A stretch of 64,000 bases of DNA, from positions 19,173-83,172 of the forward strand of contig CABMGE010000027.1 in the NCBI GenBank assembly GCA_902385625.1. Direction: 5' to 3'. Source of the DNA: an uncultured archaeon. GTDB taxonomy: Archaea; Nanobdellota; Nanobdellia; Pacearchaeales; GW2011-AR1. This document shows positions 8,714-17,615 of this stretch, piece by piece (the first letter of the stretch is position 1; each line of letters begins with the position of its first letter). Made by a program: the position numbers and the translations under genes. The notes under the pieces are model-generated. The model worked only from the letters and a program-made list of their open reading frames with translations, was not told the origin of the DNA and did not search any database.

Positions 8714-10765
8714 TTAGTTTCTAGGTATCCAAGGATTAGTCCGATCATTTCTATCAGGACCGACCCTATATGCAATAACCTTATTATCTTGAATTTGTAA
8801 CTGAGTTGGATAGGAATAAGTATCTTTAGAAGGGGCTATGGAAGGATCTGGTTGAAATCCTAATTGAGCTGCTTGTTGTCCAGTTACATATAAACCATCA
8901 CTTTTTACATTTTTAGCACAAGTTGGACACCAACTAGGTTCGGTCATTTCTACCTCGAGTACTTTTCCTTTAGAAAGATCAGCAACACTACTATCTTTTA
9001 CATAATTTATATCAGGTTTACCTTGAAACATATTTTTTCCTACAGGATCTTGATAAACCTCATAAGAAGGTTTAGTCTCAATACCAGTAGTTTCTTTAGG
9101 AGTTTCTGAAGCAGCCCCTTCATCTCCTCCAAGTAAAACAACTGCTTTCCCTTTTTCAGCGCTAACAGAAGCAGCAACCCCTTTATCTTCCTCAGTAACT
9201 CCCTTAAGAGCATCTTCTACTCCTTTAACAAGACCAGCCAATTCTTTTCCAGCTTCGCCAGAAGTAGCATCTTTACCAGGAAGTTTATTTGGATCACCAG
9301 TTGCAACTCTCTGATTTCCAGCAGAACTTACAGCATTTAAATCTGCTTTGGATAAAGCCCATTGAGAAACATCACCACCATTTGCATGCATCCATAAATT
9401 TCCATAAGCATCATAATATTTTATATCTCCAGTTCCAGAAGCATATATTTTATGTTCAAGAGCTTTTGCATAATCATTCATAGTAACAGGATTTGTTTTA
9501 TCATTATTGTTTACAACAATATAATTATCCTTTCCAATAAATATCTCATTTGCTCCTAAACTTTTTTGAAACGCAGCATCTTTGCTAATATCTTTGGTTC
9601 TGTCCATGCTAACTGACTCTCCATTGCTAACTGAAAAAGAATAATCAATAAACTGTGTCTTTGCATCAGCCAGGTTATAATCAATTTTAGGAACTGCAAA
9701 TCTAACTCTTCCATCATCAACAGTCATTTTTCCATTAGGATCAATTGTAAAAGAAGCAAACCCATTTTTTCCACCCTCTCCTTGAGGCTGAACAAAAGAA
9801 TATCCGGATTTAGAGTCTCCAATTAATAGAGAAGGTATTTTTGAAAGATCATTTCTCATATCTGCAAGAGTATTATATGTCTGAGGATTATTATCAATCA
9901 TTGTAGCCTTAAGGCTGTTCCCATCTTTCCCAGTTTTTAATTCAAATACAAAACTTCCATCTCTTTCTCCAAACCCTGCATTAATTGATTTTTTTGCACC
10001 TTCATAAGAAAGTTGCACTTTTTCATCAAGGCTAAGACCTGGACTGATGTCTAAATATTGAGTTTTCCCACCTTTGACAGTTTGACCTATTACCAAATTG
10101 CCTTTTGGAGGAACAATTTCAGATTTCATAGTAGTTTTACCATTAGCATCTTTTACAGGATTATATTTTACAGAACCAATATCGCTAGATATACTTTTTA
10201 CATTTTTATTAAGAGTCACTTCACCATTAGGTTTACCATCTTTTGTAAATTGAAGTTTAATAGAATTTGTTTTTCCCTCTTTATTTTTTTCAACTTTTAA
10301 TCCAACTCCAGCAGGCAGATTACTTACATCTAGATTTTTTCCAAATTGATCTTTAAAGGCACTTTTTAAAATATCTCCTTGAACAGATTTTCCAGAACTA
10401 TCTGATTTGCCTTCTGCTTCTTTAAAGAATTTTTGAGATTCCTCCGTAGGAAGAGCAGCATAAATTTTAGCCTTTTGATCAGCTGTAGCTCCAGACCAAA
10501 TCCTTACCTTATCCTCGATTTTTCCATCACTCCAAGTCTTTATTGCAATATCCTTCATAGGCTCTCCATTAACCTTTTGTTCTAAGACAAATACAAATGT
10601 AGTGGGAGTATAGGTATCAAGATAGCCATGCATAGGAGTTCTATCTTCATCAGAAGTCGGAGCTATTACTCCTGCCGAAATAAAGCAGATTAACAAAATT
10701 AAAAATAAGAATCCTGCGAATAATTTTAATTCATTTTTACCCAAAACATCTCTTTTATTTTTCAT
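8714..10765 (-). CDS. Large exported protein with C-terminal WCxxC thioredoxin-like domain, paralogous C-terminus to 5985-8663
   Basis: Signal peptide; EPSWCPTCAKNVKSDGLYVTGQQAAQLG...YPTQLQIQDNKVI aligns to the 892-aa neighbour. Confidence 0.7.
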   Translation of the reverse strand: MKNKRDVLGKNELKLFAGFLFLILLICFISAGVIAPTSDEDRTPMHGYLDTYTPTTFVFVLEQKVNGEPMKDIAIKTWSDGKIEDKVRIWSGATADQKAKIYAALPTEESQKFFKEAEGKSDSSGKSVQGDILKSAFKDQFGKNLDVSNLPAGVGLKVEKNKEGKTNSIKLQFTKDGKPNGEVTLNKNVKSISSDIGSVKYNPVKDANGKTTMKSEIVPPKGNLVIGQTVKGGKTQYLDISPGLSLDEKVQLSYEGAKKSINAGFGERDGSFVFELKTGKDGNSLKATMIDNNPQTYNTLADMRNDLSKIPSLLIGDSKSGYSFVQPQGEGGKNGFASFTIDPNGKMTVDDGRVRFAVPKIDYNLADAKTQFIDYSFSVSNGESVSMDRTKDISKDAAFQKSLGANEIFIGKDNYIVVNNNDKTNPVTMNDYAKALEHKIYASGTGDIKYYDAYGNLWMHANGGDVSQWALSKADLNAVSSAGNQRVATGDPNKLPGKDATSGEAGKELAGLVKGVEDALKGVTEEDKGVAASVSAEKGKAVVLLGGDEGAASETPKETTGIETKPSYEVYQDPVGKNMFQGKPDINYVKDSSVADLSKGKVLEVEMTEPSWCPTCAKNVKSDGLYVTGQQAAQLGFQPDPSIAPSKDTYSYPTQLQIQDNKVIAYRVGPDRNDRTNPWIPRN

Positions 10766-10830
10766 TTTCTTTTTTCTTAAATAACTTTGATATTTATATT
10801 TTTTATTATCTTCTAATAATATCTTTAAAT

Positions 10831-11655
10831 TTAACCTGTTGATGCAGGACTTGGAATTGAAGATATTTCCTCATTGTTTCCCGCATTATATTTATTTAAC
10901 CATTCAAAATAATAGGGTTCAGAGGTAGTTCGATTATCCATTAAAAGCATTAAAAGTGAATTGTCTTTTGCATTAAAGCTGTAAACATATAAATCTTTTT
11001 CTTCAGCCATATCAGCAACGCAAGTTATACAAATCATATTTGGATCTGCCTTATGTGAATCAGTAATATATTTTCCAATTTCAATTATATCAGAGAGTTT
11101 AGAATTCTCATTTACACTAGCATCCTTCATCTCAATCCTCATCGTATTACCTTCCTTGCTAATTGTAACCGGCATATCAATTAAAAAATTAACACTTCCT
11201 TTTTGTATTGAAGCTTTTGTTTTAGAAGTTCCATGTTTTATATCAAAACCAGTTGCATTAACTCCGCGAAAGCATTCTAAAAATTCTTTTTCATACTCTT
11301 TGCCAAGTTCTTTTTCAATAACAGTTTTGTCAGGCATTAAAAAACTTCCCTGATAATAATAGTAAGGAATAAAAGTCCATCCCAAATCAAAAGACTTTTC
11401 AGGTTTATCAGAATATCCTCCCTGAATTCCGATTTTTTCAAGGGAGCTTTTTGCAGAATATTCAGTACAAGTCACAATTGAACTTCTCAAATTATCCATA
11501 GTGGGCTTTATATCCTCTCTTAAAAAGAAATCGTTATTTGAACTGCCTGAATTTTTAGTAAAAAAATAATAACCAGCTCCTCCACCTGCCACAACTAAAA
11601 TTGCAATTATTATAAAAACCGTAACCTGTCCGCGATTCAAAACCCCTCTTTTCAT
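10831..11655 (-). CDS. Pilin-like QVT protein (RGQVTVFIIIAILVVAGGGAGYYF)
   Basis: Basic residue + QVTVF + hydrophobic helix; CITC motif equivalent to CMSC in paralogue. Confidence 0.65.
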   Translation of the reverse strand: MKRGVLNRGQVTVFIIIAILVVAGGGAGYYFFTKNSGSSNNDFFLREDIKPTMDNLRSSIVTCTEYSAKSSLEKIGIQGGYSDKPEKSFDLGWTFIPYYYYQGSFLMPDKTVIEKELGKEYEKEFLECFRGVNATGFDIKHGTSKTKASIQKGSVNFLIDMPVTISKEGNTMRIEMKDASVNENSKLSDIIEIGKYITDSHKADPNMICITCVADMAEEKDLYVYSFNAKDNSLLMLLMDNRTTSEPYYFEWLNKYNAGNNEEISSIPSPASTG

Positions 11656-11761
11656 AATAATTATTAGAGATCATAATTTATAAACTTTTCATAAGAAGGT
11701 TCAACATGTTGTATTATTAAAGACCACACGAAATTATAAAAAAACATGATTATATTCTTGC

Positions 11762-13465
11762 ATGGTTAGCACTGATTACAAAATATTAAAAGAAATAATA
11801 TTAATCTTATTTTTTTCTATATTTATTATAGCAGTATCAGAAGTTTCTGCAGTACAAACATTTAGCATAGTCGCAAATACAGGTTCAGGGGGAAATATTA
11901 CTCCAGCAGGAACAACAATAGTAAACTCCGGGGACAATCAAATCTATACAATAACTCCTAATTCATATTTTTATGTCTTAAATGTATTTGTAGATAATTT
12001 TTCTATAGGGCCGATTCAAAATTATACATTTGCACATGTTTCAGCAAATCACACAATTTCAGCAACATTCACAAATTATCCTACAATGACATTCAAATAC
12101 ATTAATTCATCAGCAAGTCAGGGAGGAACAATTTCTCCTCTTGGAACCATATCATTTACTCCAATAATGAAAAATCAAGCATATACAATAACTCCTGATC
12201 CAGGATTTGGAATTGCAAATGTCTTAGTGGACGGCGTTTCTAAAGGAGCACTATCAACCTATTCATTTACTAACTTTTCAGGAGACCATGAAATATATGC
12301 TATGTTTGGATCTCCCCCTACAACAAGTGATGATTTTAATGAAAAAAAACAAGCCATATGCCAAAAAACAAATCAAACAATAACCCTAAGTGAACAATGT
12401 GGAACCTCTGGATGCAACTGGACAAAATATTGCTTAGAAAAGAATTGTAATCCTGCAAATGGAACTATCTATAATGGGCCTGTAACAATTGGAGAAGGAA
12501 AAACCTATTTCAGATATCAAACTAAATCAAATTCAGGCATAATGCAAAACATTACTGAAAGGATCTTTGTAATCGATCCAACTTGTTTTTCAAATCCAAG
12601 CATGAGTGTTAATACTGCAACAGAGAATGAAATAAATGATACAGATTATTATATTAGTTTTAATCCAACACTTAATGGAACAATACAAATGTCAGTTAGA
12701 AAAACTAAATCAGAACCTGATTTAAATCCGAATTCAGGAGTCACTTCTTTAGGAAAATATCTTGAAATTATTGCACCGCAATTAGTTGGAAACATTTCAA
12801 ATGCAACAATAAAAATAATGTTCTCTAATGATGAAATTTCTGCAGCAGGAATAGAAAAATCAACTTTAAAATTATGGTTCTATAATCTAGCAACATCAAG
12901 TTGGCAAGTAATAGACTCCCTGAGTGGAGGAATTAATGAAACAGACAACTATGTCTGGGCAAACACAAATCACTTTTCAATCTGGGGAATATTTGGAAGC
13001 ACCCCTGCTCCTCCAGAAAATCCTCCTGCACCTTCAGGAAGTGGTGGGGGAAGCGGAGGTGGTGGTGGAGGCGGTGGAGGAAGTAGCATAAGCTGTACAA
13101 CTAATTGGAAATGCACTGAATGGAGTCCATGTATAGAAAGCAGACAAACGCGAAGTTGTTCAAAAGCAAATGAACATTGTTCAGTTAGTGAAAGTAAACC
13201 AATTGAAAGCCAAGAATGTATTGTAAAACTTGCTTCAAATTATACAAAAAATGATTATGCAGAGAATATTACACAAATCCCTGCAAACTTAAGTGATTCA
13301 AATACTAGTTCAGGAATTTCAGGAATAACAGGAGCAGTTATTGGTGCAGTTAACAAAAACAAAAAAGCAATAATGGGAATTGTAATTACCTTAATAATTA
13401 TTATAGTAGCCTCATTAATCTCATTTAGAGAAAGAAAAACATCTAAAAAACATATTAAAAAATAA
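11762..13465 (+). CDS. Surface protein: two InlB/Listeria-type beta repeats, poly-Gly linker, Cys-rich TSP1-like segment, C-terminal TM
   Basis: Repeats GGNITPAGTTIVNSGDNQIYTITPNSYF / GGTISPLGTISFTPIMKNQAYTITPDPGF; GGGSGGGGGGGGG; CTTNWKCTEWSPCIESRQTRSC; ITGAVIGAV plus TM and KKHIKK. Confidence 0.8.
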   Translation: MVSTDYKILKEIILILFFSIFIIAVSEVSAVQTFSIVANTGSGGNITPAGTTIVNSGDNQIYTITPNSYFYVLNVFVDNFSIGPIQNYTFAHVSANHTISATFTNYPTMTFKYINSSASQGGTISPLGTISFTPIMKNQAYTITPDPGFGIANVLVDGVSKGALSTYSFTNFSGDHEIYAMFGSPPTTSDDFNEKKQAICQKTNQTITLSEQCGTSGCNWTKYCLEKNCNPANGTIYNGPVTIGEGKTYFRYQTKSNSGIMQNITERIFVIDPTCFSNPSMSVNTATENEINDTDYYISFNPTLNGTIQMSVRKTKSEPDLNPNSGVTSLGKYLEIIAPQLVGNISNATIKIMFSNDEISAAGIEKSTLKLWFYNLATSSWQVIDSLSGGINETDNYVWANTNHFSIWGIFGSTPAPPENPPAPSGSGGGSGGGGGGGGGSSISCTTNWKCTEWSPCIESRQTRSCSKANEHCSVSESKPIESQECIVKLASNYTKNDYAENITQIPANLSDSNTSSGISGITGAVIGAVNKNKKAIMGIVITLIIIIVASLISFRERKTSKKHIKK

Positions 13466-13540
13466 ACCATGCCCCCACCGCCGACCATCCCTTTGTGGGA
13501 AATTTTGGGGACCCAAAGATTAATGAAGTATCCTTTTAAA

Positions 13541-14101
13541 TCAGTTTAACTCTATACTATTAGCTATTTTTTTTGCTTCGTTTAATTCTAAAATTGCCCC
13601 CGAAGTATTGGAACTATCCTTCGGCAGAGTAAATGATACTAAAAGAAGATGATGACCTTTTCCAATAAACCACCAATGCATAAGAAGGGGTTTATTATCC
13701 TCAATAGGCTCATCAATATACTCCATAACATATTTAGAATTTTCAGTATAAATCAGGGAATTTTTAAATTTATAACTTTGTTCCTCAAAATAGGACTTTG
13801 AAATAGTATCAGAAGTTGTATTTAACAAAGTAATTCTTAAAGTTCCTAAACCCTTATTTTTATAAAGCATTAAAGTACCTTCTTCATCAAATCCTTGGTT
13901 CCAATTTTCAGGAAATAGTAAAGTGAATTCATTTCCTGGAGAAATAAATTTCTTGAAATTTATGGGATTTATTTCATCTAAATTTTTATTCTTTTGAGGC
14001 AAATTAATATTATTTATAGAATATACCAAAAAGACTATAACAATTAAAAGTAAGACCAAGATAATGATTATAGATAAGATTAATAAATTTCTTCGATTCA
14101 T
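13541..14101 (-). CDS. Membrane-anchored PsbP-like domain protein
   Basis: N-terminal TM; FISPGNEFTLLFPENWNQGFDEEGTLMLYKNK typical of PsbP-like proteins. Confidence 0.55.
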   Translation of the reverse strand: MNRRNLLILSIIIILVLLLIVIVFLVYSINNINLPQKNKNLDEINPINFKKFISPGNEFTLLFPENWNQGFDEEGTLMLYKNKGLGTLRITLLNTTSDTISKSYFEEQSYKFKNSLIYTENSKYVMEYIDEPIEDNKPLLMHWWFIGKGHHLLLVSFTLPKDSSNTSGAILELNEAKKIANSIELN

Positions 14102-14260
14102 ATTTTTTTATACGAACCGCCCTATAAATAATTTTACTCTTATTTTTATTACCTATGGGAAGTATCATCCACCCACTCCAACGGATATACTGTGTCTCGA
14201 CAAGATTTAATAATTTTTATTAAAAAAGCGTGTCCCCCCGTTTTAGACAAAAAGTATTAA

Positions 14261-14333
14261 TGCCCCCACCGGGATTCGAACCCGGGTCACAGCCTTGAGA
14301 AGGCCGTATGCTTGGCCTCTACACTATAGGGGC
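14261..14333 (-). tRNA. tRNA-Glu (CTC)
   Basis: Reverse complement GCCCCTATAGTGTAGAGGCCAAGCATACGGCCTTCTCAAGGCTGTGACCCGGGTTCGAATCCCGGTGGGGGCA; anticodon loop TTCTCAA. Confidence 0.95.
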
Positions 14334-14451
14334 ATAAGATAACAACCCAAAAATCGTTTATAAACCTAATTATTAAATGACAAATTTCAAGATTGATCAT
14401 TATAAATCATCATCATAAAGGTTAAAAATACGGTTTTTCTTATAAAATATC

Positions 14452-14604
14452 ATGGAAGACAGAAAAAAAGATGTTTGCCAAAAATGCAATAATACAGGCA
14501 TGATAAAAGATAAAGATGGTTCTATACATACATGTTTTGACTGCCTAACATCAGGAAGACTAGAACAGCATGGAAAGCCAAAAGATTCTGGAATAAGAAT
14601 ATAA
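14452..14604 (+). CDS. 50-aa zinc-ribbon-like protein MEDRKKDVCQKCNNTGMIKDKDGSIHTCFDCLTSGRLEQHGKPKDSGIRI
   Basis: Two CxxC pairs; upstream TATA-like sequence; below ORF-track length cutoff. Confidence 0.75.
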   Translation: MEDRKKDVCQKCNNTGMIKDKDGSIHTCFDCLTSGRLEQHGKPKDSGIRI

Positions 14605-14622
14605 TTTTAATTAACTTGAATT

Positions 14623-15468
14623 TTAAATATATGAAGATTTTTCTAAAAAGGCCCAAAACTGCGGCCAGCTTTTATTAACACAATTAGGATACAAAAAATT
14701 AGCATCTTTATTTCTAAGAGCAATGGATTGCACAACTCTATGATCTTTTGAACTAACTTCATTTTGCAAAAGGCACTTTTCCATTTCAAGAATTCTATTA
14801 CTTTCATGACCAATCAGACTAGGCCATTTCTTCTCTCCTTCAAATTGAGTCATAATTCCAAAAGCCCTGGCAAAACAATAATCCTCTGCTTGTTCAGGTA
14901 CAAAATCAATTTTTCCAGTTTTAAGAAATCCAAGATAAGCTAAAGCTTGACTGAATATAGTATTATCATATCTAACTTCCCATTTTTTACCAAGAAGGCG
15001 AGAATTCTTCCAATGATCTATTGCATCATAAGTTAATTGAAGTTTATATGGAGGATTAATAATTCTTTCAGAATTTCCCATAAGCACAGAAGCACTTGCA
15101 AATTGCGAAGTATTATTATCAAGACTTAAAAGTTTTTCAAGGGAAAAATTAACAATTTCAGGATTATCACAAATAGATCTGTCTTTTAGTGTTCCTCTTA
15201 GAATAAATTCTCTTTCTTCTTTTAATTTCCAGGATGCAAATTTAAAAAACCGATAAAGAGTTCCTGATTCACCAACATCCAAAGAAAGATTAGATCTCCA
15301 CTGAATAGAAACATCATGCAAGGATTTAAGATCATCACTTAAACTTTCATAATTTTCTTTTAAAAAATCAATGCAATCATTATATCCATAGATTAAATCA
15401 AGAAAACCCATTCTTATAATCCAGGATTTATCATAGGGAATATATCCATTCTCAATTAACTTATCCAT
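14623..15468 (-). CDS. Divergent, shortened EPSP synthase-like protein
   Basis: DKSWIIR, GESGTLYR, LRGTLKDRSI, NTSQFASA, PPYKLQLTYDAI, HESNR, KDHRV, NKSWPQFW appear in the order of EPSP synthase motifs. Confidence 0.7.
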   Translation of the reverse strand: MDKLIENGYIPYDKSWIIRMGFLDLIYGYNDCIDFLKENYESLSDDLKSLHDVSIQWRSNLSLDVGESGTLYRFFKFASWKLKEEREFILRGTLKDRSICDNPEIVNFSLEKLLSLDNNTSQFASASVLMGNSERIINPPYKLQLTYDAIDHWKNSRLLGKKWEVRYDNTIFSQALAYLGFLKTGKIDFVPEQAEDYCFARAFGIMTQFEGEKKWPSLIGHESNRILEMEKCLLQNEVSSKDHRVVQSIALRNKDANFLYPNCVNKSWPQFWAFLEKSSYI

Positions 15469-15579
15469 AAAAAAAGATAATTTAATTAATTTTTAAAAAT
15501 ATGTATAATGAATAATTCCATTCAATAACATCATACAGAGATAATATTAATATTTAAAAAAATTTCTTTCTGAAATAAA

Positions 15580-15627
15580 ATAATTTTTCTTTATCCCCTC
15601 AATTTATAGGGGAGATAAATGTAAAAT
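15580..15627 (+). repeat. Copy A of dispersed hairpin element
   Basis: ATTTTTCTTTATCCCCTCAATTTATAGGGGAGATAAA; aligns to the reverse complements of 29341-29388 and 46399-46446. Confidence 0.65.
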
Positions 15628-15690
15628 TATATCAAATAAACAGTATAAACTTCAATTAAAAGATACCTTAAAAATATCCTTGTCTAAGGA

Positions 15691-15942
15691 TTAAGCGACT
15701 TTATACACCTTATATCCCTTGTTAGCTTTTTCACTTATCTTAATTCCAACACCATCTCCTTTTTTTGCAGAGTCTACATTTTTTCCATTAATCTGAATAC
15801 TATCAACAACCTGGGTAAAGTCTTTGTCTCCTCCAACAATTCGTATAGTGTCTCCAAGTTTTAAATTACCTTCTAGTTTAAGTGCAACTACTCGGGCATT
15901 TTCAAAAAAATTAAAAACTTCTCCAATTAATTTTCCTTCCAC
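15691..15942 (-). CDS. Stand-alone EF-Tu domain 2-like beta-barrel protein
   Basis: GEVFNFFENARVVALKLEGNLKLGDTIRIVG...VDSIQINGKNVDSAKKGDGVGIKI. Confidence 0.8.
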   Translation of the reverse strand: MEGKLIGEVFNFFENARVVALKLEGNLKLGDTIRIVGGDKDFTQVVDSIQINGKNVDSAKKGDGVGIKISEKANKGYKVYKVA

Positions 15943-16121
15943 TTTAAAACTCCCGGGATTTTTGAATTTAAACTCCCTTTATTTAATAAAACCAAGGAAA
16001 TATTTAAAGTTTTGTAATTTTTTAAAAACATTTTAAAAATTGCCTAAATTTTATATTCGAGATTTTTAGAAATAATTAAAAAAACAAAAAGGTTTTTATA
16101 TTGATTTTTTATTACTTAACT

Positions 16122-17573
16122 ATGAAACTAAAATTTAATAATAATATTCTAATCCTTGGATATGGATCTGTCTCAAGATGCACTCTTCCAATTCTATTAG
16201 ATCACATAGATGTAGCTCGGGAAAAAGTTACAGTTATTGATTTTGAGGATAAATCTGAGGAAATAAAACCATTTACAAAAACAGGAATAAAATTTGTAAA
16301 AGAAAAAATAACTCCTGGAAATTTAAAATCAGTTTTAGACAAATATGCAGGAAAGAATGCATTAATAATTGATCTTGCATGGAATATAGGTGCAATGGAT
16401 ATTTTAACCTGGTGTCATAATAACAATACAATTTATGTAAATACTTCAGTGGAGCTATGGGATCCATACAAACAAGAAGATATTTTTGAAAAAACACTAT
16501 ATTGGAGACAGATGCAAATAAAAGAATTAAAGGAAAAATGGGGAGATAATTCAGTTACAGCAATCCTAGATCATGGAGCAAATCCAGGACTTATTTCACA
16601 CTTTATAAAAAAAGGACTATTAGATATCACAGACAGGGCAATCAAAGATAAAAAATTCTCTGAGACAAAAATAAAAGAACTAATGAAACATAAAGAAAAC
16701 AAGGATTTTCCAAATCTTGCAAGAGTTCTTGGAGTAAAAGTAATACATTGCAGTGAAAGAGATACTCAGGTTACAAATAAACCAAAAGAAATAAATGAAT
16801 TTGTAAATACCTGGAGTATTGAAGGATTTAGAGAAGAAGGAATAGCCCCTGCTGAAATGGGATGGGGAACACATGAAAAAAAACACCCTCCTCTAGCATA
16901 CCAAGCACCATATGGTCCAAGAAATCAAATATTCCTTGCACAAATGGGAATGAATACTCGTGTAAAATCTTATGTGCCTGAAATCGGACCAATTGAAGGA
17001 ATGGTTGTAAGACATGGAGAAGCATTTGGAATCTCAGACAGACTAACAGTATATGATAAAGATGGACATCCAATTTACAGGCCAACAGTTCACTATGCAT
17101 ATATGCCATGTCATGAAGCTCTTGCTTCACTCGATGAACTTCGAGCAAGAAATTATGTTCTTCAGCCAAAACTCAGAATAATGGGAAATGAAATAACTTC
17201 AGGAAAAGATATCTTAGGTGCTCTTATAATGGGTCACCCTTATAACTCCTGGTGGACAGGAAGTATTTTAAGTATTGAAGAATCAAGAAAATTATCTCCA
17301 GGTCAAAATGCAACAACAGTTCAAGTTGCAGCAGGAGTTGTTTCAGCTGTAAAATATATGATTGAAAATCCAAATAAAGGAATTTTAATTCCAGATGATA
17401 TTCCACATGATTATATATTGAGTATTGCAAAACCATATCTTGGAGAGCTTCACTCAAAACCATATGATTGGACCCCTCTAAAAAGCAGACCAATATTTTT
17501 CAAGGAAAATCCAGAACATTTAATTCTAGATAAAGATCCATGGCAATTTGAAAATTTTAGGCCTCTGCCATAA
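16122..17573 (+). CDS. hss: Homospermidine synthase (bacterial-type, saccharopine dehydrogenase fold)
   Basis: ILILGYGSVSRCTLPILL, LDHGANPGLISHFIKKGLL, VKVIHCSERDTQV, EFVNTWSIEGF, PAEMGWGTHE, RPTVHYAYMPC; TATA-like TTTTATAT about 25 nt before the ATG at 16122. Confidence 0.93.
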   Translation: MKLKFNNNILILGYGSVSRCTLPILLDHIDVAREKVTVIDFEDKSEEIKPFTKTGIKFVKEKITPGNLKSVLDKYAGKNALIIDLAWNIGAMDILTWCHNNNTIYVNTSVELWDPYKQEDIFEKTLYWRQMQIKELKEKWGDNSVTAILDHGANPGLISHFIKKGLLDITDRAIKDKKFSETKIKELMKHKENKDFPNLARVLGVKVIHCSERDTQVTNKPKEINEFVNTWSIEGFREEGIAPAEMGWGTHEKKHPPLAYQAPYGPRNQIFLAQMGMNTRVKSYVPEIGPIEGMVVRHGEAFGISDRLTVYDKDGHPIYRPTVHYAYMPCHEALASLDELRARNYVLQPKLRIMGNEITSGKDILGALIMGHPYNSWWTGSILSIEESRKLSPGQNATTVQVAAGVVSAVKYMIENPNKGILIPDDIPHDYILSIAKPYLGELHSKPYDWTPLKSRPIFFKENPEHLILDKDPWQFENFRPLP

Positions 17574-17615
17574 AAATAGCTTATACAACTTTATTATTTT
17601 GATTCAGAATTAAAA

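Noticed and set aside
16828-17493. Minus-strand ORFs (113 aa, 89 aa) opposite homospermidine synthase
   Set aside because: Antisense to a clear enzyme; His/Leu-rich composition typical of shadow ORFs
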